From JAQBGV01 sp032128395 (GTDB lineage: Bacteria > Planctomycetota > UBA8108 > UBA1146): a stretch of DNA of 57,093 nt. The stretch lies in NCBI GenBank assembly GCA_032128395.1, contig JAQBGV010000054.1:1-57093 (forward strand), read 5' to 3'. Shown one piece after another: positions 1 to 9,007 of this stretch. How positions within the stretch are numbered: the first letter of the stretch is position 1; each line of letters starts with the position of its first letter. The translations under genes were made by a program, and so were the position numbers. Below the pieces are notes generated by a model. It was not told the DNA's origin. It saw only the letters and a program-made list of their open reading frames with translations, and did not search any database.

Positions 1-480
1 TTCGTTCGAACCTTGCGCGGGGGGGAGAGCCCGCTCGATCGATTCCAGGCGGCCGAGAACTACGACGCGCTCTCGGACGAAGCGCGGCAGGGTCTGTGGA
101 TCTTCGAGAGCCGCGGAAAGTGCTGGCGCTGCCATTCGGGACCGAATCTGACCGACGAGAAGTTCCACAACACCGGGATCGCGCACCTTCAGGCAGAACC
201 CGATCAGGGACGCTCCGGCGTGACGCAGGACCGCGCCGATCGGAACAAGTTCAAGACGCCATCGCTCCGCGGTGTCGCGCGCACTCCCCCGTACATGCAC
301 GACGGCAGCCTGGCGACCCTGCGCGATGTGGTGCTCTACTACTCGCGCGGGGGGAATCTCGCCGCCCCTGGCCTCGCTCCGGAACTCGCCCCTCTCGACC
401 TCACCGAGAAGGAGGTGGGATTCCTGGTGGCGCTGCTCGAGGCGATGTCTTCTGCACCGCCGAACGTCGATCGGGACTGA
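1..480 (+). CDS. Di-heme cytochrome c peroxidase / MauG family protein, C-terminal part
   Basis: The reading frame is open from the first base of the window, so the gene begins upstream and only the last 159 codons are present. A heme-attachment motif CWRCH lies at residues 41-45 of the fragment. The segment PPYMHDGSLATLRDVVLYY follows at about 97-115; in this family it supplies the distal Met ligand (Met99 here) and a conserved Gly-rich helix. The arrangement matches the C-terminal heme domain of bacterial di-heme peroxidases and MauG-like proteins, which reduce peroxide or oxidise protein substrates in the periplasm. The first heme domain and signal peptide would be outside the window. The gene converges on the DUF1501 gene with 22 bp between stops. 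Planctomycetes often carry such peroxidases near DUF1501/PSD1 pairs. The family call is firm; the substrate is unknown. Confidence 0.88.
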   Translation, partial: FVRTLRGGESPLDRFQAAENYDALSDEARQGLWIFESRGKCWRCHSGPNLTDEKFHNTGIAHLQAEPDQGRSGVTQDRADRNKFKTPSLRGVARTPPYMHDGSLATLRDVVLYYSRGGNLAAPGLAPELAPLDLTEKEVGFLVALLEAMSSAPPNVDRD

Positions 481-502
481 AGTCGCTCGGACCAAGCACC
501 CT

Positions 503-2000
<1,498 letters not shown>

Positions 2001-2011
2001 GGCCCCCTCCT

Positions 2012-5000
2012 TCAGTCGAGGTGGATGAATTCGTTCAGGTTGATCGCGACCAGACAGAAGGTCTCGAGTGCCTTCCGAGGCGTGAGCCCCTCCTGTTCTT
2101 CGAGTTCGCGGATGAACCGAAGCTGGCGCTCGATCATCGGCGGGCTCGGGTCACGTTGTCGCACCAGCTCGAGGGCCCTGGCGACCTGGGCTCGCCGGTC
2201 CCCCGGGCGTTCGCGCTCGAGTCGATCGGCGAATCGCGCCGCCTCCGACTGTGAGAAGTCGCTGTTCAGCAGCGTCAGCGCCTGGGTCGGCTGAGTGGTG
2301 ACGAAACGCACGGGGCAGCTCGAGTCGGTGTCGGCCAGATCGAACGAGACGAGGAGCGGATGCAGGAGTGAGCGTTTCACGTGGATGAATGCGCTCCTGC
2401 GGGCCGCATCCTCGGGGCTCGACTCGCCCCACGCCTCGTCGGGTCGCGAGGAGGTGGCGAGGACCTCCTCCGGCATCGGCGGGTAGACGCCGGGCCCCCC
2501 GAGTTCGAGATTCAGCGTTCCGTTCACCGCGAGGACCGAGTCGCGCAACTCCTCGGCGGAGAGACGTCGCGGGTCGAAGCGCCAGAAGAGATCGTTCACC
2601 GGATCCCGGGCGAGCCCCTGCTCGGTGGCGGCGGAGGACATCCGATACGCGCTCGAGTGGACGATGACCCGGTGCATCTGCTTGATACTGAAGCCACCGG
2701 CGATGAACTCGCTCGCGAGCCAGTCGAGGAGCTCGCGGTGGGTCGGCAGCTCTCCGAAGCGACCGAAGTCGTTCGACGTGCGGACGATCCCACGTCCGAA
2801 GTGGTACTGCCAAATTCGGTTCGCCATCACCCGGGCGGTGAGAGGATGCTCGGGATCGGTGAGCCACCGCGCGAGCGCGAGTCGCCGACCTGAGGTTCCC
2901 GCGTGGGTCGCGGGGGCGATCTCCGCGTCCCCACCCCCGAGAAAACCGGGGAATCCTGCGCGGACCTCTGCACCCTTCGTCCCGGCGTTGCCGCGGACGC
3001 GGACGAAGCTCGGTTCGATCTCGACGCCGGACTCCTGCGCACTCAGGACTTCGATCATCGTGCGAGTGGGGGGGGCGAGTGTGGAAAGGCGGGCGACGGC
3101 CTGTTCGTGCCGCGCGGCTTCAGGAGCCCCGATCCGCTCTCGGATCCCCGCGGTGTACGTGGGAAGCGCCCCGCCGTCGAGCGCGAGCTCCAGAATCTCT
3201 CTCGGCTCGAGTACCCGGTCGTGAAATCGGAGGTCGTCGACATCGCCATCGAGCGAATCGCGACCCGGCAGCATGCGGCCGATCCGAAGTTTCCCCGCCG
3301 CGGTGAGACTCTGTCTGCCCCCGGTTCCCTCCGCGACCCGCGCGCCGTCGAGGAAGAGTTCGATCTTGCCGCTCTCCTTGTGCCGAGTGAACGCGGCGTG
3401 ATGCCACTCGCCGTCGGTGACCCCCGGAGGGCCGTGGATGAAGGTCTCCGGCTCACCGACCCCGGCGCAGAGGTGGCTCCCGACCAGGGAGAGCCCGAAG
3501 TCCGCGACGATTCCGGGGACCTCGCCGTCGACCAGGCCGGTCCCGCGGAACCATCGCAGGTCGCGGTTCCCTCCGGCGCCCTCGTGCTCGGTGCGGAACC
3601 AGAGGCTGATGGTGAAATCATCCGCGACCGGTCGGTCGATGATGCCGCCGCTCTCGCCCCCGTGAATTCGGAGCGCGATGCTGTACCGAGAGCCGCCGAC
3701 GAGCTCCGTCCCCTCCGTCTCGAGCCCCGGATCTTCTGGACGGTCGAAGGAGAGGTGCCGGACGAGGCCACGCAGGAGCGGCGCGCGAGCATTCACGTGG
3801 GCTTCGATCCCCCAGCGTTCGAGCAGCTCCGACACGAGATTGCGCATCGTCTCGATCAGCTCCTGCCGCTCGATCCGGTAGGCGCGCACCTCGTTCTCGA
3901 AGTCGTCGCTCCCGAGATCGGCCGGGACATCGCGGAGGAAGTTCTGCGGGGTCAGCGCGTTCCCGCCGCCGACCTTGTACGGCTTCAGACCCTCGAAGAA
4001 CGCGAGCATACGATAGTAGTCGACGGTGGGGATCGGGTCCCCCTTGTGATCGTGGCAGCGCGCGCACCCCATCGACGCCGCCATCGTCACGCGGCACGTC
4101 GTGTCGAGGATCCCGTCCAGATCGTCGTAGACCGCCTGCAGCGTGTCCGTGGGTTCGTCGTCCCAGATCCCGAGGCGGTGGTACCCGGTCGCGATGATCT
4201 GCGGGAGTCGCGCATCTTCGAGTTCGTCCCCGGCGAGCTGTTCCGTCAGGAATCGGTCGTAGGCGAGATCGGCGTTGAACGCACCGATGACCCAATCGCG
4301 GTAGCGCCAAGCACCCGTCTTCAGATTGTCGCGTTCGTAGCTGTCGGTCTCGGCGAAGCGCACCAGGTCGAGCCAGTGGCGCCCCCACTGCACTCCGTAC
4401 TGCGGGCTTTCGAGGAGCCGGTCGACCAGGCGCGAGTAGGAGTCGGGTCGGTCGTCGGCGATGAACGACGATACCTCCTCAGGAGTAGGGGGGAGGCCGG
4501 TGAGGTCGTAGGTGAGGCGACGGCAAAGCGTCGCGCGGTCCGCGAGCGGGGCGGGGGCGAGACCTTCCTGCTCGAGTCGCGCGAGGATGAAGGCGTCGAT
4601 CGGGCTGGTCACCCAGTCGACCCCTCGCACGTCAGGGACCTCGGGGCGGGTGAGCGGCTCGTAACACCAGCGATCGGTTGGGATCTTCGCCGCCGCGGAC
4701 TCCTCCTCGGGGGGAGCTTCCAGAGTGCGACCCTCGGGCCACGGCAGTCCTGCGGTGACCCACGCCTCGAGCGCAGCGATCTCGGCGTTGGAAATCCGCC
4801 CGGTCGGAGGCATCTCGAAGTCGGGATCCTGGTAGGAGACCGCGGCGAGGAACTCGCTCCGTGCCGTGTCCCCCGGCACCGCAGCGGGACCGGAATCGCC
4901 GCCGGTGAGGATGCCCTCCCGGGTCGCGAGAAGCAGGCCGCCCTTCCGCTTCACCGGGCCGTGGCACTGGAGGCAGCGGGACTCGAGCACGCGCGCCGCG

Positions 5001-5128
5001 GCTTCGAACGGATCGGGGACCTCGGTCTGCACCGCGAGCGAGGCTCCGATCGCGGGGACGATCAGGGCGAGAGCGACGAGTACGAACCTCGACAGTCGAG
5101 GGTCGGGGCGCAGTGGAGTCCGGGACAT
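2012..5128 (-). CDS. PSD1 / Planctomycete cytochrome protein (PSCyt1-DUF1549-LamG-DUF1553)
   Basis: A 1,038-residue exported protein. Residues 1-33 form a signal peptide. A PSCyt1 heme domain follows with CLQCH at 52-56 and an axial-Met region near EMPPTGR (105-111). DUF1549 (PSCyt2) spans about 170-390 and contains the second heme-like motif CARCH at 355-359. A LamG/concanavalin-like domain lies at about 456-645 (DGEWHHAAFTRH is typical). DUF1553 (PSD1) occupies the C-terminus (LARWLTDPEHPLTARVMANR, SAYRMSS). This architecture is common and almost exclusive to Planctomycetes and Verrucomicrobia. The proteins are multiplied in these genomes and are suspected to act with DUF1501 partners in polysaccharide breakdown, but that role is unproven. 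The gene precedes DUF1501 by 11 bp, so the two are probably co-transcribed. No clear ribosome-binding site precedes the ATG at 5128. The family call is very secure. Confidence 0.93.
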   Translation of the reverse strand: MSRTPLRPDPRLSRFVLVALALIVPAIGASLAVQTEVPDPFEAAARVLESRCLQCHGPVKRKGGLLLATREGILTGGDSGPAAVPGDTARSEFLAAVSYQDPDFEMPPTGRISNAEIAALEAWVTAGLPWPEGRTLEAPPEEESAAAKIPTDRWCYEPLTRPEVPDVRGVDWVTSPIDAFILARLEQEGLAPAPLADRATLCRRLTYDLTGLPPTPEEVSSFIADDRPDSYSRLVDRLLESPQYGVQWGRHWLDLVRFAETDSYERDNLKTGAWRYRDWVIGAFNADLAYDRFLTEQLAGDELEDARLPQIIATGYHRLGIWDDEPTDTLQAVYDDLDGILDTTCRVTMAASMGCARCHDHKGDPIPTVDYYRMLAFFEGLKPYKVGGGNALTPQNFLRDVPADLGSDDFENEVRAYRIERQELIETMRNLVSELLERWGIEAHVNARAPLLRGLVRHLSFDRPEDPGLETEGTELVGGSRYSIALRIHGGESGGIIDRPVADDFTISLWFRTEHEGAGGNRDLRWFRGTGLVDGEVPGIVADFGLSLVGSHLCAGVGEPETFIHGPPGVTDGEWHHAAFTRHKESGKIELFLDGARVAEGTGGRQSLTAAGKLRIGRMLPGRDSLDGDVDDLRFHDRVLEPREILELALDGGALPTYTAGIRERIGAPEAARHEQAVARLSTLAPPTRTMIEVLSAQESGVEIEPSFVRVRGNAGTKGAEVRAGFPGFLGGGDAEIAPATHAGTSGRRLALARWLTDPEHPLTARVMANRIWQYHFGRGIVRTSNDFGRFGELPTHRELLDWLASEFIAGGFSIKQMHRVIVHSSAYRMSSAATEQGLARDPVNDLFWRFDPRRLSAEELRDSVLAVNGTLNLELGGPGVYPPMPEEVLATSSRPDEAWGESSPEDAARRSAFIHVKRSLLHPLLVSFDLADTDSSCPVRFVTTQPTQALTLLNSDFSQSEAARFADRLERERPGDRRAQVARALELVRQRDPSPPMIERQLRFIRELEEQEGLTPRKALETFCLVAINLNEFIHLD

Positions 5129-5191
5129 GGCCAGAGGATACAGGGAGGGGGTCCGTGGTCGTAGGGGGGAGCGGGCTCGGGGGGCCTCTGC

Positions 5192-5213
5192 GTGGTGAGG
5201 ACCGGCTCACCAC
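5192..5213. repeat. Perfect 8-bp inverted repeat in the HD - PSD1 intergenic gap
   Basis: GTGGTGAG (5192-5199) and CTCACCAC (5206-5213) are exact reverse complements separated by six bases. The element lies between the stop of the HD-domain gene and the start of the PSD1 gene, both on the minus strand. No T-run follows on either strand, so it is not a good intrinsic terminator. It could be an operator or an mRNA hairpin in the PSD1 leader. Function is unknown. Confidence 0.3.
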
Positions 5214-5276
5214 GGGGGTGCCTTCTAGGAGGCGCGCCCCGTCAAAGCGGGTTCTGCGTTCTTGATGTCATCGTCC

Positions 5277-5822
5277 CTACACGATCAGCGCATCTTCGTG
5301 CGGCCTGAGCGCCTCGATGATGAACGCGATGTGCTCATCCGGCGTCACCCCGAGCAGTTCGAGGCCGATCCGGACCTCTTCGCGGTCCACTCCGCGCGCG
5401 AACGCCTTGTCCTTGAGCTTCTTCTTCACCGACTTCGGCGTGAGGTCCTGCAGGCGGTTCGGGCGGAGGCGGGCGACGGCGATCACCAGGCCGGTCAATT
5501 CATCGGTGGCGAGGAGCGCTTTGTCGAGGAGGCTCTCACAGGTGAAACCCCACTGCGTGAAGTGGCAGCGGATCGCGTGCGCGATCTCGGATTCGCCGCG
5601 CTCTTCGAGGAGGGCCGTGATTCGCTTCGGGTGTTCCTTTGGCCACCTCTCGTAGTCCGCGTCGTGGAGGAGCCCGGTGACCGCCCATCGTTCGGGGTCT
5701 TCGCCGTGGTGCTCGGCGAGCGCTCGCATCACCAATTCGACGCTGTGCACGTGCGCGCGGAGCGCCGGGCTCTCCATCATCGAGTCGAGAACTGCGCGGG
5801 CCTCCTCGATCGTGATCGCCAT
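5277..5822 (-). CDS. HD-domain hydrolase (metal-dependent phosphohydrolase family)
   Basis: A 181-residue protein made of one HD domain. The His-Asp metal-binding pair is at residues 53-54 in LLHDADYERWP. A conserved downstream Asp lies in ATDELTGLVIAVARLRP (about 105-121), and SVKKKLKDKAFARGV completes a pattern common to a widespread small HD/HDIG hydrolase family. Members are soluble and are presumed to hydrolyse a phosphorylated nucleotide or similar compound; the substrate is not known. The ATG at 5822 follows GGAGAAAGG at suitable spacing. The gene lies downstream of the dockerin remnant and aminopeptidase P on the same strand. It ends 149 bp before the PSD1 start. Confidence 0.82.
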   Translation of the reverse strand: MAITIEEARAVLDSMMESPALRAHVHSVELVMRALAEHHGEDPERWAVTGLLHDADYERWPKEHPKRITALLEERGESEIAHAIRCHFTQWGFTCESLLDKALLATDELTGLVIAVARLRPNRLQDLTPKSVKKKLKDKAFARGVDREEVRIGLELLGVTPDEHIAFIIEALRPHEDALIV

Positions 5823-5850
5823 GCGGTGACCTTTCTCCGGACAGGGCTCT

Positions 5851-6039
5851 TCAAGGACGGGGGGGTGGGGTCACGCACTCCAAGGTAGGGATCGGCTCCG
5901 GGCCGCAGGCCGGGAACGGGGCGGCGGGGAGCGGACCGCCGGCGAAGAGGTAACTCACCGAGTAGATCATGTCTGCGATGTCGAGGGCGAGGTCGCTGTT
6001 CGCATCGCAACTCCTCTCGTTCCGCCATCGAGATCCGAC
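5851..6039 (-). pseudogene. Orphan dockerin-like C-terminal fragment (gene remnant)
   Basis: Immediately after the TAG stop of aminopeptidase P the same frame stays open and encodes CDANSDLALDIADMIYSV (from about 6009), then SYLFAGG, ending near ACGPEPIPTLECVT before a TGA at 5851-5853. This is the second half of the dockerin-like tail found intact in four other proteins of this window (Asn/Asp loop, DIADxI helix, YLFxGG, closing CGxxP...C). There is no start codon with a ribosome-binding site, no first repeat and no catalytic domain, so this is best read as the 3' end of a lost secreted-protein gene. Fusion to the aminopeptidase would need readthrough of TAG, and TAG is an ordinary stop elsewhere in the window. 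Confidence 0.6.
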
Positions 6040-7266
6040 CTATCGGCGCAGGATCCCCTCGATCTCCTCGACCGTCTTCGGGATCCGCGGGCCGAGCACC
6101 TCGCCACCGCGCGCGGTCACGCGCACGTCGTCCTCGATCCGCACCCCGAAACCCTCGTCGGGGAGGTAGATCCCCGGTTCGATGGTCAGCACGGCGTTCT
6201 CTTCCACGGGCCCCATCGGTGTGACGTCGTGGGTCTCGAGGCCGAGATGGTGACCGATTCCGTGGTAGTAGGCGTCGCCGAAGCCCGCATCGGCGATGAT
6301 CGAACGCGCGGCGCGATCGATCTCGTCGAAAGTCACCCCCGGTTTCGAGGCGGCGATCGACGCCTCTTGCGCGGCGAGCACGATCTCGTAGATCTCGCGC
6401 TGCCGGTCGGTGAAACGACCACTCGCCGGGAAGGTGCGGGTGATGTCGGCCCCGTAGCCTCCCTCTCCCTCGCCGTAGATCGCGGCCGAATCGATCACGA
6501 CCAGATCGCCCGCCTCGATCGGCGCCGAGTTCGCCCGGTAGTGCAGCACCGTGCCGTTCTTCCCCGACCCGACGATGGTCCCGTAGGCGGGGCCGCGCGA
6601 GCCGTTGCTGCGGTACCCGTGGTGGAGCGCTTCCTCCACCTCGAATTCGGTGACCCCCGGGCGCAGCATCGCGAGGGCGTCCTCGTAGCCCTTCGCGGTG
6701 ATCTCGACCGCATGGGCGAGGCAGGCGATCTCGTTCTTCGACTTCACGGCGCGCATCCGCGCCAGAAGTTCGGAGCGATCTTGGATCACCACCCCGGGGA
6801 TGCGATCGGAAACTTTGCGCAGGATTTCGTAGTCGGGTGAGATCGGTTGCGTATGCGTCGAGAGCGGATGGAGGCACGCGAGGGAGCGTTGCCGGCGCGC
6901 CGCGGCTTGCAAGAACCGGGGGAGGAACGGCGTGCGAAACACCGACTCGATCCCCACCCGCGCCTTGAGGGGCGCACCGATCGAGTCGCGGTATCCGTCC
7001 CACCGCTCCATCTCCGGATCGCGGGGCTCGAGGAAGAGGATCGCCCGACGATCCGCTTCCGGGTGCCCCGGGTCGAGCAGGAGCACCGCGGCCGGCTCAT
7101 CGACGATCCCGGTGAGGTACTCGAAGTGGGCGTGGGGACGGAACGAGTCGTGCAAGCTCCCGGAGCCCTTGCCGGCGAGGACGATCCCGACCGAGTCCTC
7201 GAGAGACCCGAGCAGGCGAGATCGACGTTCGGCGTATTCAGACAGCGGAATCCGGGGACCGGACAC
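6040..7266 (-). CDS. pepP: Xaa-Pro aminopeptidase (M24B family, aminopeptidase P-like)
   Basis: A 408-residue protein of normal length. It has an N-terminal creatinase/AMP_N domain (about 5-150) and a C-terminal pita-bread metallopeptidase domain. The five metal ligands can be placed: Asp in VVIDSAAIYGEG, Asp in GADITRTFP, His in GIGHHLGLETHD, Glu in LTIEPGIYLP and Glu in VRIEDDVRV. It should release N-terminal residues from peptides with proline in position two, using two Mn or similar ions, in the cytoplasm. No signal peptide is visible. The ATG at 7266 follows GGGAGG. The divergent neighbour is a methyltransferase, separated by 145 bp. Confidence 0.92.
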   Translation of the reverse strand: MSGPRIPLSEYAERRSRLLGSLEDSVGIVLAGKGSGSLHDSFRPHAHFEYLTGIVDEPAAVLLLDPGHPEADRRAILFLEPRDPEMERWDGYRDSIGAPLKARVGIESVFRTPFLPRFLQAAARRQRSLACLHPLSTHTQPISPDYEILRKVSDRIPGVVIQDRSELLARMRAVKSKNEIACLAHAVEITAKGYEDALAMLRPGVTEFEVEEALHHGYRSNGSRGPAYGTIVGSGKNGTVLHYRANSAPIEAGDLVVIDSAAIYGEGEGGYGADITRTFPASGRFTDRQREIYEIVLAAQEASIAASKPGVTFDEIDRAARSIIADAGFGDAYYHGIGHHLGLETHDVTPMGPVEENAVLTIEPGIYLPDEGFGVRIEDDVRVTARGGEVLGPRIPKTVEEIEGILRR

Positions 7267-7357
7267 GGATGACCTCCCTCGATCAGTTGCGGGTCGCCGC
7301 GAGCCGACGCGGCGCTTCGATCAGGGTACCGACGTCAGGACGGGCGGCAAGGGACTC

Positions 7358-7386
7358 TTGTCACCGTCGGGGGACCCCTCCAAGAT
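7358..7386 (+). promoter_or_regulatory. Possible sigma70-type promoter for the methyltransferase gene
   Basis: TTGTCA at 7358-7363 is separated by 17 bp from CAAGAT at 7381-7386, which ends 25 bp before the ATG. The -35 is close to consensus and the -10 is weak. This is a pattern match only. Confidence 0.25.
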
Positions 7387-7411
7387 CGGCAGGCTCGCCG
7401 GAGGGAGGACG

Positions 7412-8068
7412 ATGTCCCGGAGCGGAACGAACGAACCCGTGCACCCCCACCAAGCCCTGGCGGCGGAGTTGGGGAACGTCGACATCTACCTGCTCGACCA
7501 GTTCCTCCGGGGGCGGTTCGTCGACCGGAGTCGGATCCTCGATGTCGGGTGCGGTGGCGGGCGAAATGTCGTTCATCTCCTTCGATCGGGATACGAAGTG
7601 TTCGCGGTCGATCGAGATCGTTCGGCGGTCGCTTCGCTCCGCCAGCTCGCGGCGGAACTACGACCCGACATCCCCGCGACGAATTTCATCGAGACGGCGA
7701 TCGAGGAGTGTGATCTCCCGGAAGCGAGCTTCGATGCGGTCATCTCCATCGCCGTGCTCCATTTCGCGGAGAACCCGGAACGCTTCGAGACGCTGCTGCG
7801 CGGCGTCTGGCGGTTCCTGCGCCCCGGGGGGATCTTCTTCTGCCGCCTCGCGACCTCGATCGGGATCGAGGGGCGGATCACCCCACTCGGGGACGGCTGC
7901 TTCCGACTCGGCGACGGGTCCGTCCGGTTCCTCGTCGACGAGGAGCAGCTCCTCGACTGGTCGCGTCGCCTCGGCGGTCGGCTCCTCGACCCCTTGAAGA
8001 CCACCAACGTTCAGAACTTGCGAGCGATGACGACCTGGGTCCTGGAACGCGAGGATCAGACGCCGTAG
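7412..8068 (+). CDS. Class I SAM-dependent methyltransferase
   Basis: A 218-residue Rossmann-fold methyltransferase. Motif I, ILDVGCGGGRNV, is at residues 42-53. The acidic ribose-binding position falls in VFAVDRDRSAV, and SFDAVISIAVLHF and FLRPGGIFF correspond to motifs IV and V/VI. The fold resembles TehB/UbiE-like small-molecule methyltransferases, but no substrate can be inferred. The start at 7412 was chosen because the ATG lies just downstream of GAGGGAGG (7401-7408); the frame is open further upstream but loses all similarity there. It converges on the amidohydrolase gene, and the two coding regions overlap by 13 bp at their 3' ends. Confidence 0.85.
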   Translation: MSRSGTNEPVHPHQALAAELGNVDIYLLDQFLRGRFVDRSRILDVGCGGGRNVVHLLRSGYEVFAVDRDRSAVASLRQLAAELRPDIPATNFIETAIEECDLPEASFDAVISIAVLHFAENPERFETLLRGVWRFLRPGGIFFCRLATSIGIEGRITPLGDGCFRLGDGSVRFLVDEEQLLDWSRRLGGRLLDPLKTTNVQNLRAMTTWVLEREDQTP

Positions 8069-8884
8069 ACCCGAGCCGCCGTCCCCCCTTCGATCGCCGC
8101 GCGTTCCGCCGGCGAGAGGTCCGCCAGCCACGGCTCCATCGCTTCGAAAACCAGGTCGTACTCGCTGGCGAGCCGGCACACCGGCCAATCGCTCCCGAGC
8201 ATCAGTCGCTCTGGCCCGAACGCCTCGAGCGCGACATCGAGGTACGGCCGGAGGTCCGCCGGGGTCCACCGCGTCCAGTCCGCTTCGGTGACGAGCCCGG
8301 AGACCTTCGCAGTGAGATGCTCCGCCCGAGCGATCTCCGCGATGTTCATCCGCCAAGGTTCGAGTTCCCCCGAGGCGATCTTCGGCTTGGCCAGGTGGTC
8401 GAGGACCAGTCGTGCCTCCGGCAACCGCCGGACGAACTCGATCGCGACCGGGAGCTGCCGCTCATGGATCAACAGGTCGTAGGCGAGGTCGTGGGCGGCG
8501 CACCGGCCGACCCCTCGCAGGAATTCCTCGCCGAGGAGGAACCGATCATCCGGCTCGTCCTGGACCAGGTGCCGAACCCCGACCGCTCTCGGGTGAGCCG
8601 CGAAGCGGGCGAGGGCGTGGTCGACCTCCGGGGATCTCAGATCGACCCAGCCGACCACCCCGAGGATTGTCCGAGATCGATCGGCGAGTTCGAGGAGTGC
8701 CGCGTTCTCCTCCTCCGTCTGGACCGCCTGGACCGCGATCGACCCCCCCCGGCCGGCCGCGGCGAGGAGCGGGTGGAGATCATCCGGGCCGTAGTCGCGC
8801 CGGAGCACATCCATGGCATCCGTGATCCAGGGGGTGGGTCTGCGGGGAGTATCGCCAGAAGTGTTGATGAGCGTCGATGCGCAC
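8056..8884 (-). CDS. Amidohydrolase 2 family, L-fuconolactonase-like (frameshifted)
   Basis: The protein should begin at the GTG at 8884 (preceded by GGAAGGAG) with VRIDAHQHFWRYSPQTHPWI, the signature N-terminus of COG3618 lactonases with the metal-binding HxH. In the sequence as given the frame is lost at five G (8830-8834); with four, the frame runs on through ITDAMDVLRRDYGPDDL to the stop at 8056, giving about 275 residues. Later landmarks are VLDHLAKPKI and LMLGSDWPVC, the latter holding the catalytic Asp. This family hydrolyses sugar lactones such as L-fucono-1,5-lactone. The other enzymes of a fuconate-type pathway lie at 12.8-19.3 kb, which supports that assignment. Without the correction only a fragment starting near 8815 would be translated. 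It overlaps the methyltransferase 3' end by 13 bp. Confidence 0.8.
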
Positions 8885-8934
8885 GGGCCGCTCCTTCCCT
8901 CGGAGGGGCGGATCATACTGACTCGAGCACGGGC

Positions 8935-8963
8935 TTGTCCCCCCGCCTCGCTCGCCCTACCAT
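8935..8963 (+). promoter_or_regulatory. Sigma70-type promoter upstream of the M4 protease
   Basis: TTGTCC (8935-8940), a 17-bp spacer and TACCAT (8958-8963) lie 44 bp before the proposed TTG start. A very similar pair (TTGACC, 16 bp, TACCAT) precedes the dockerin-tailed gene near 53.3 kb, which strengthens both calls. Confidence 0.45.
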
Positions 8964-9007
8964 CGGGGATCATTCGATATCTCGAGCACGCTGCGGAGGA
9001 GCCTCCC

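Noticed and set aside
2903..5164. Plus-strand open frame of about 750 codons opposite the PSD1 gene
   Set aside because: It mirrors the codon usage of the real gene; there is no domain, no ribosome-binding site, and the minus strand encodes an unmistakable PSD1 protein.
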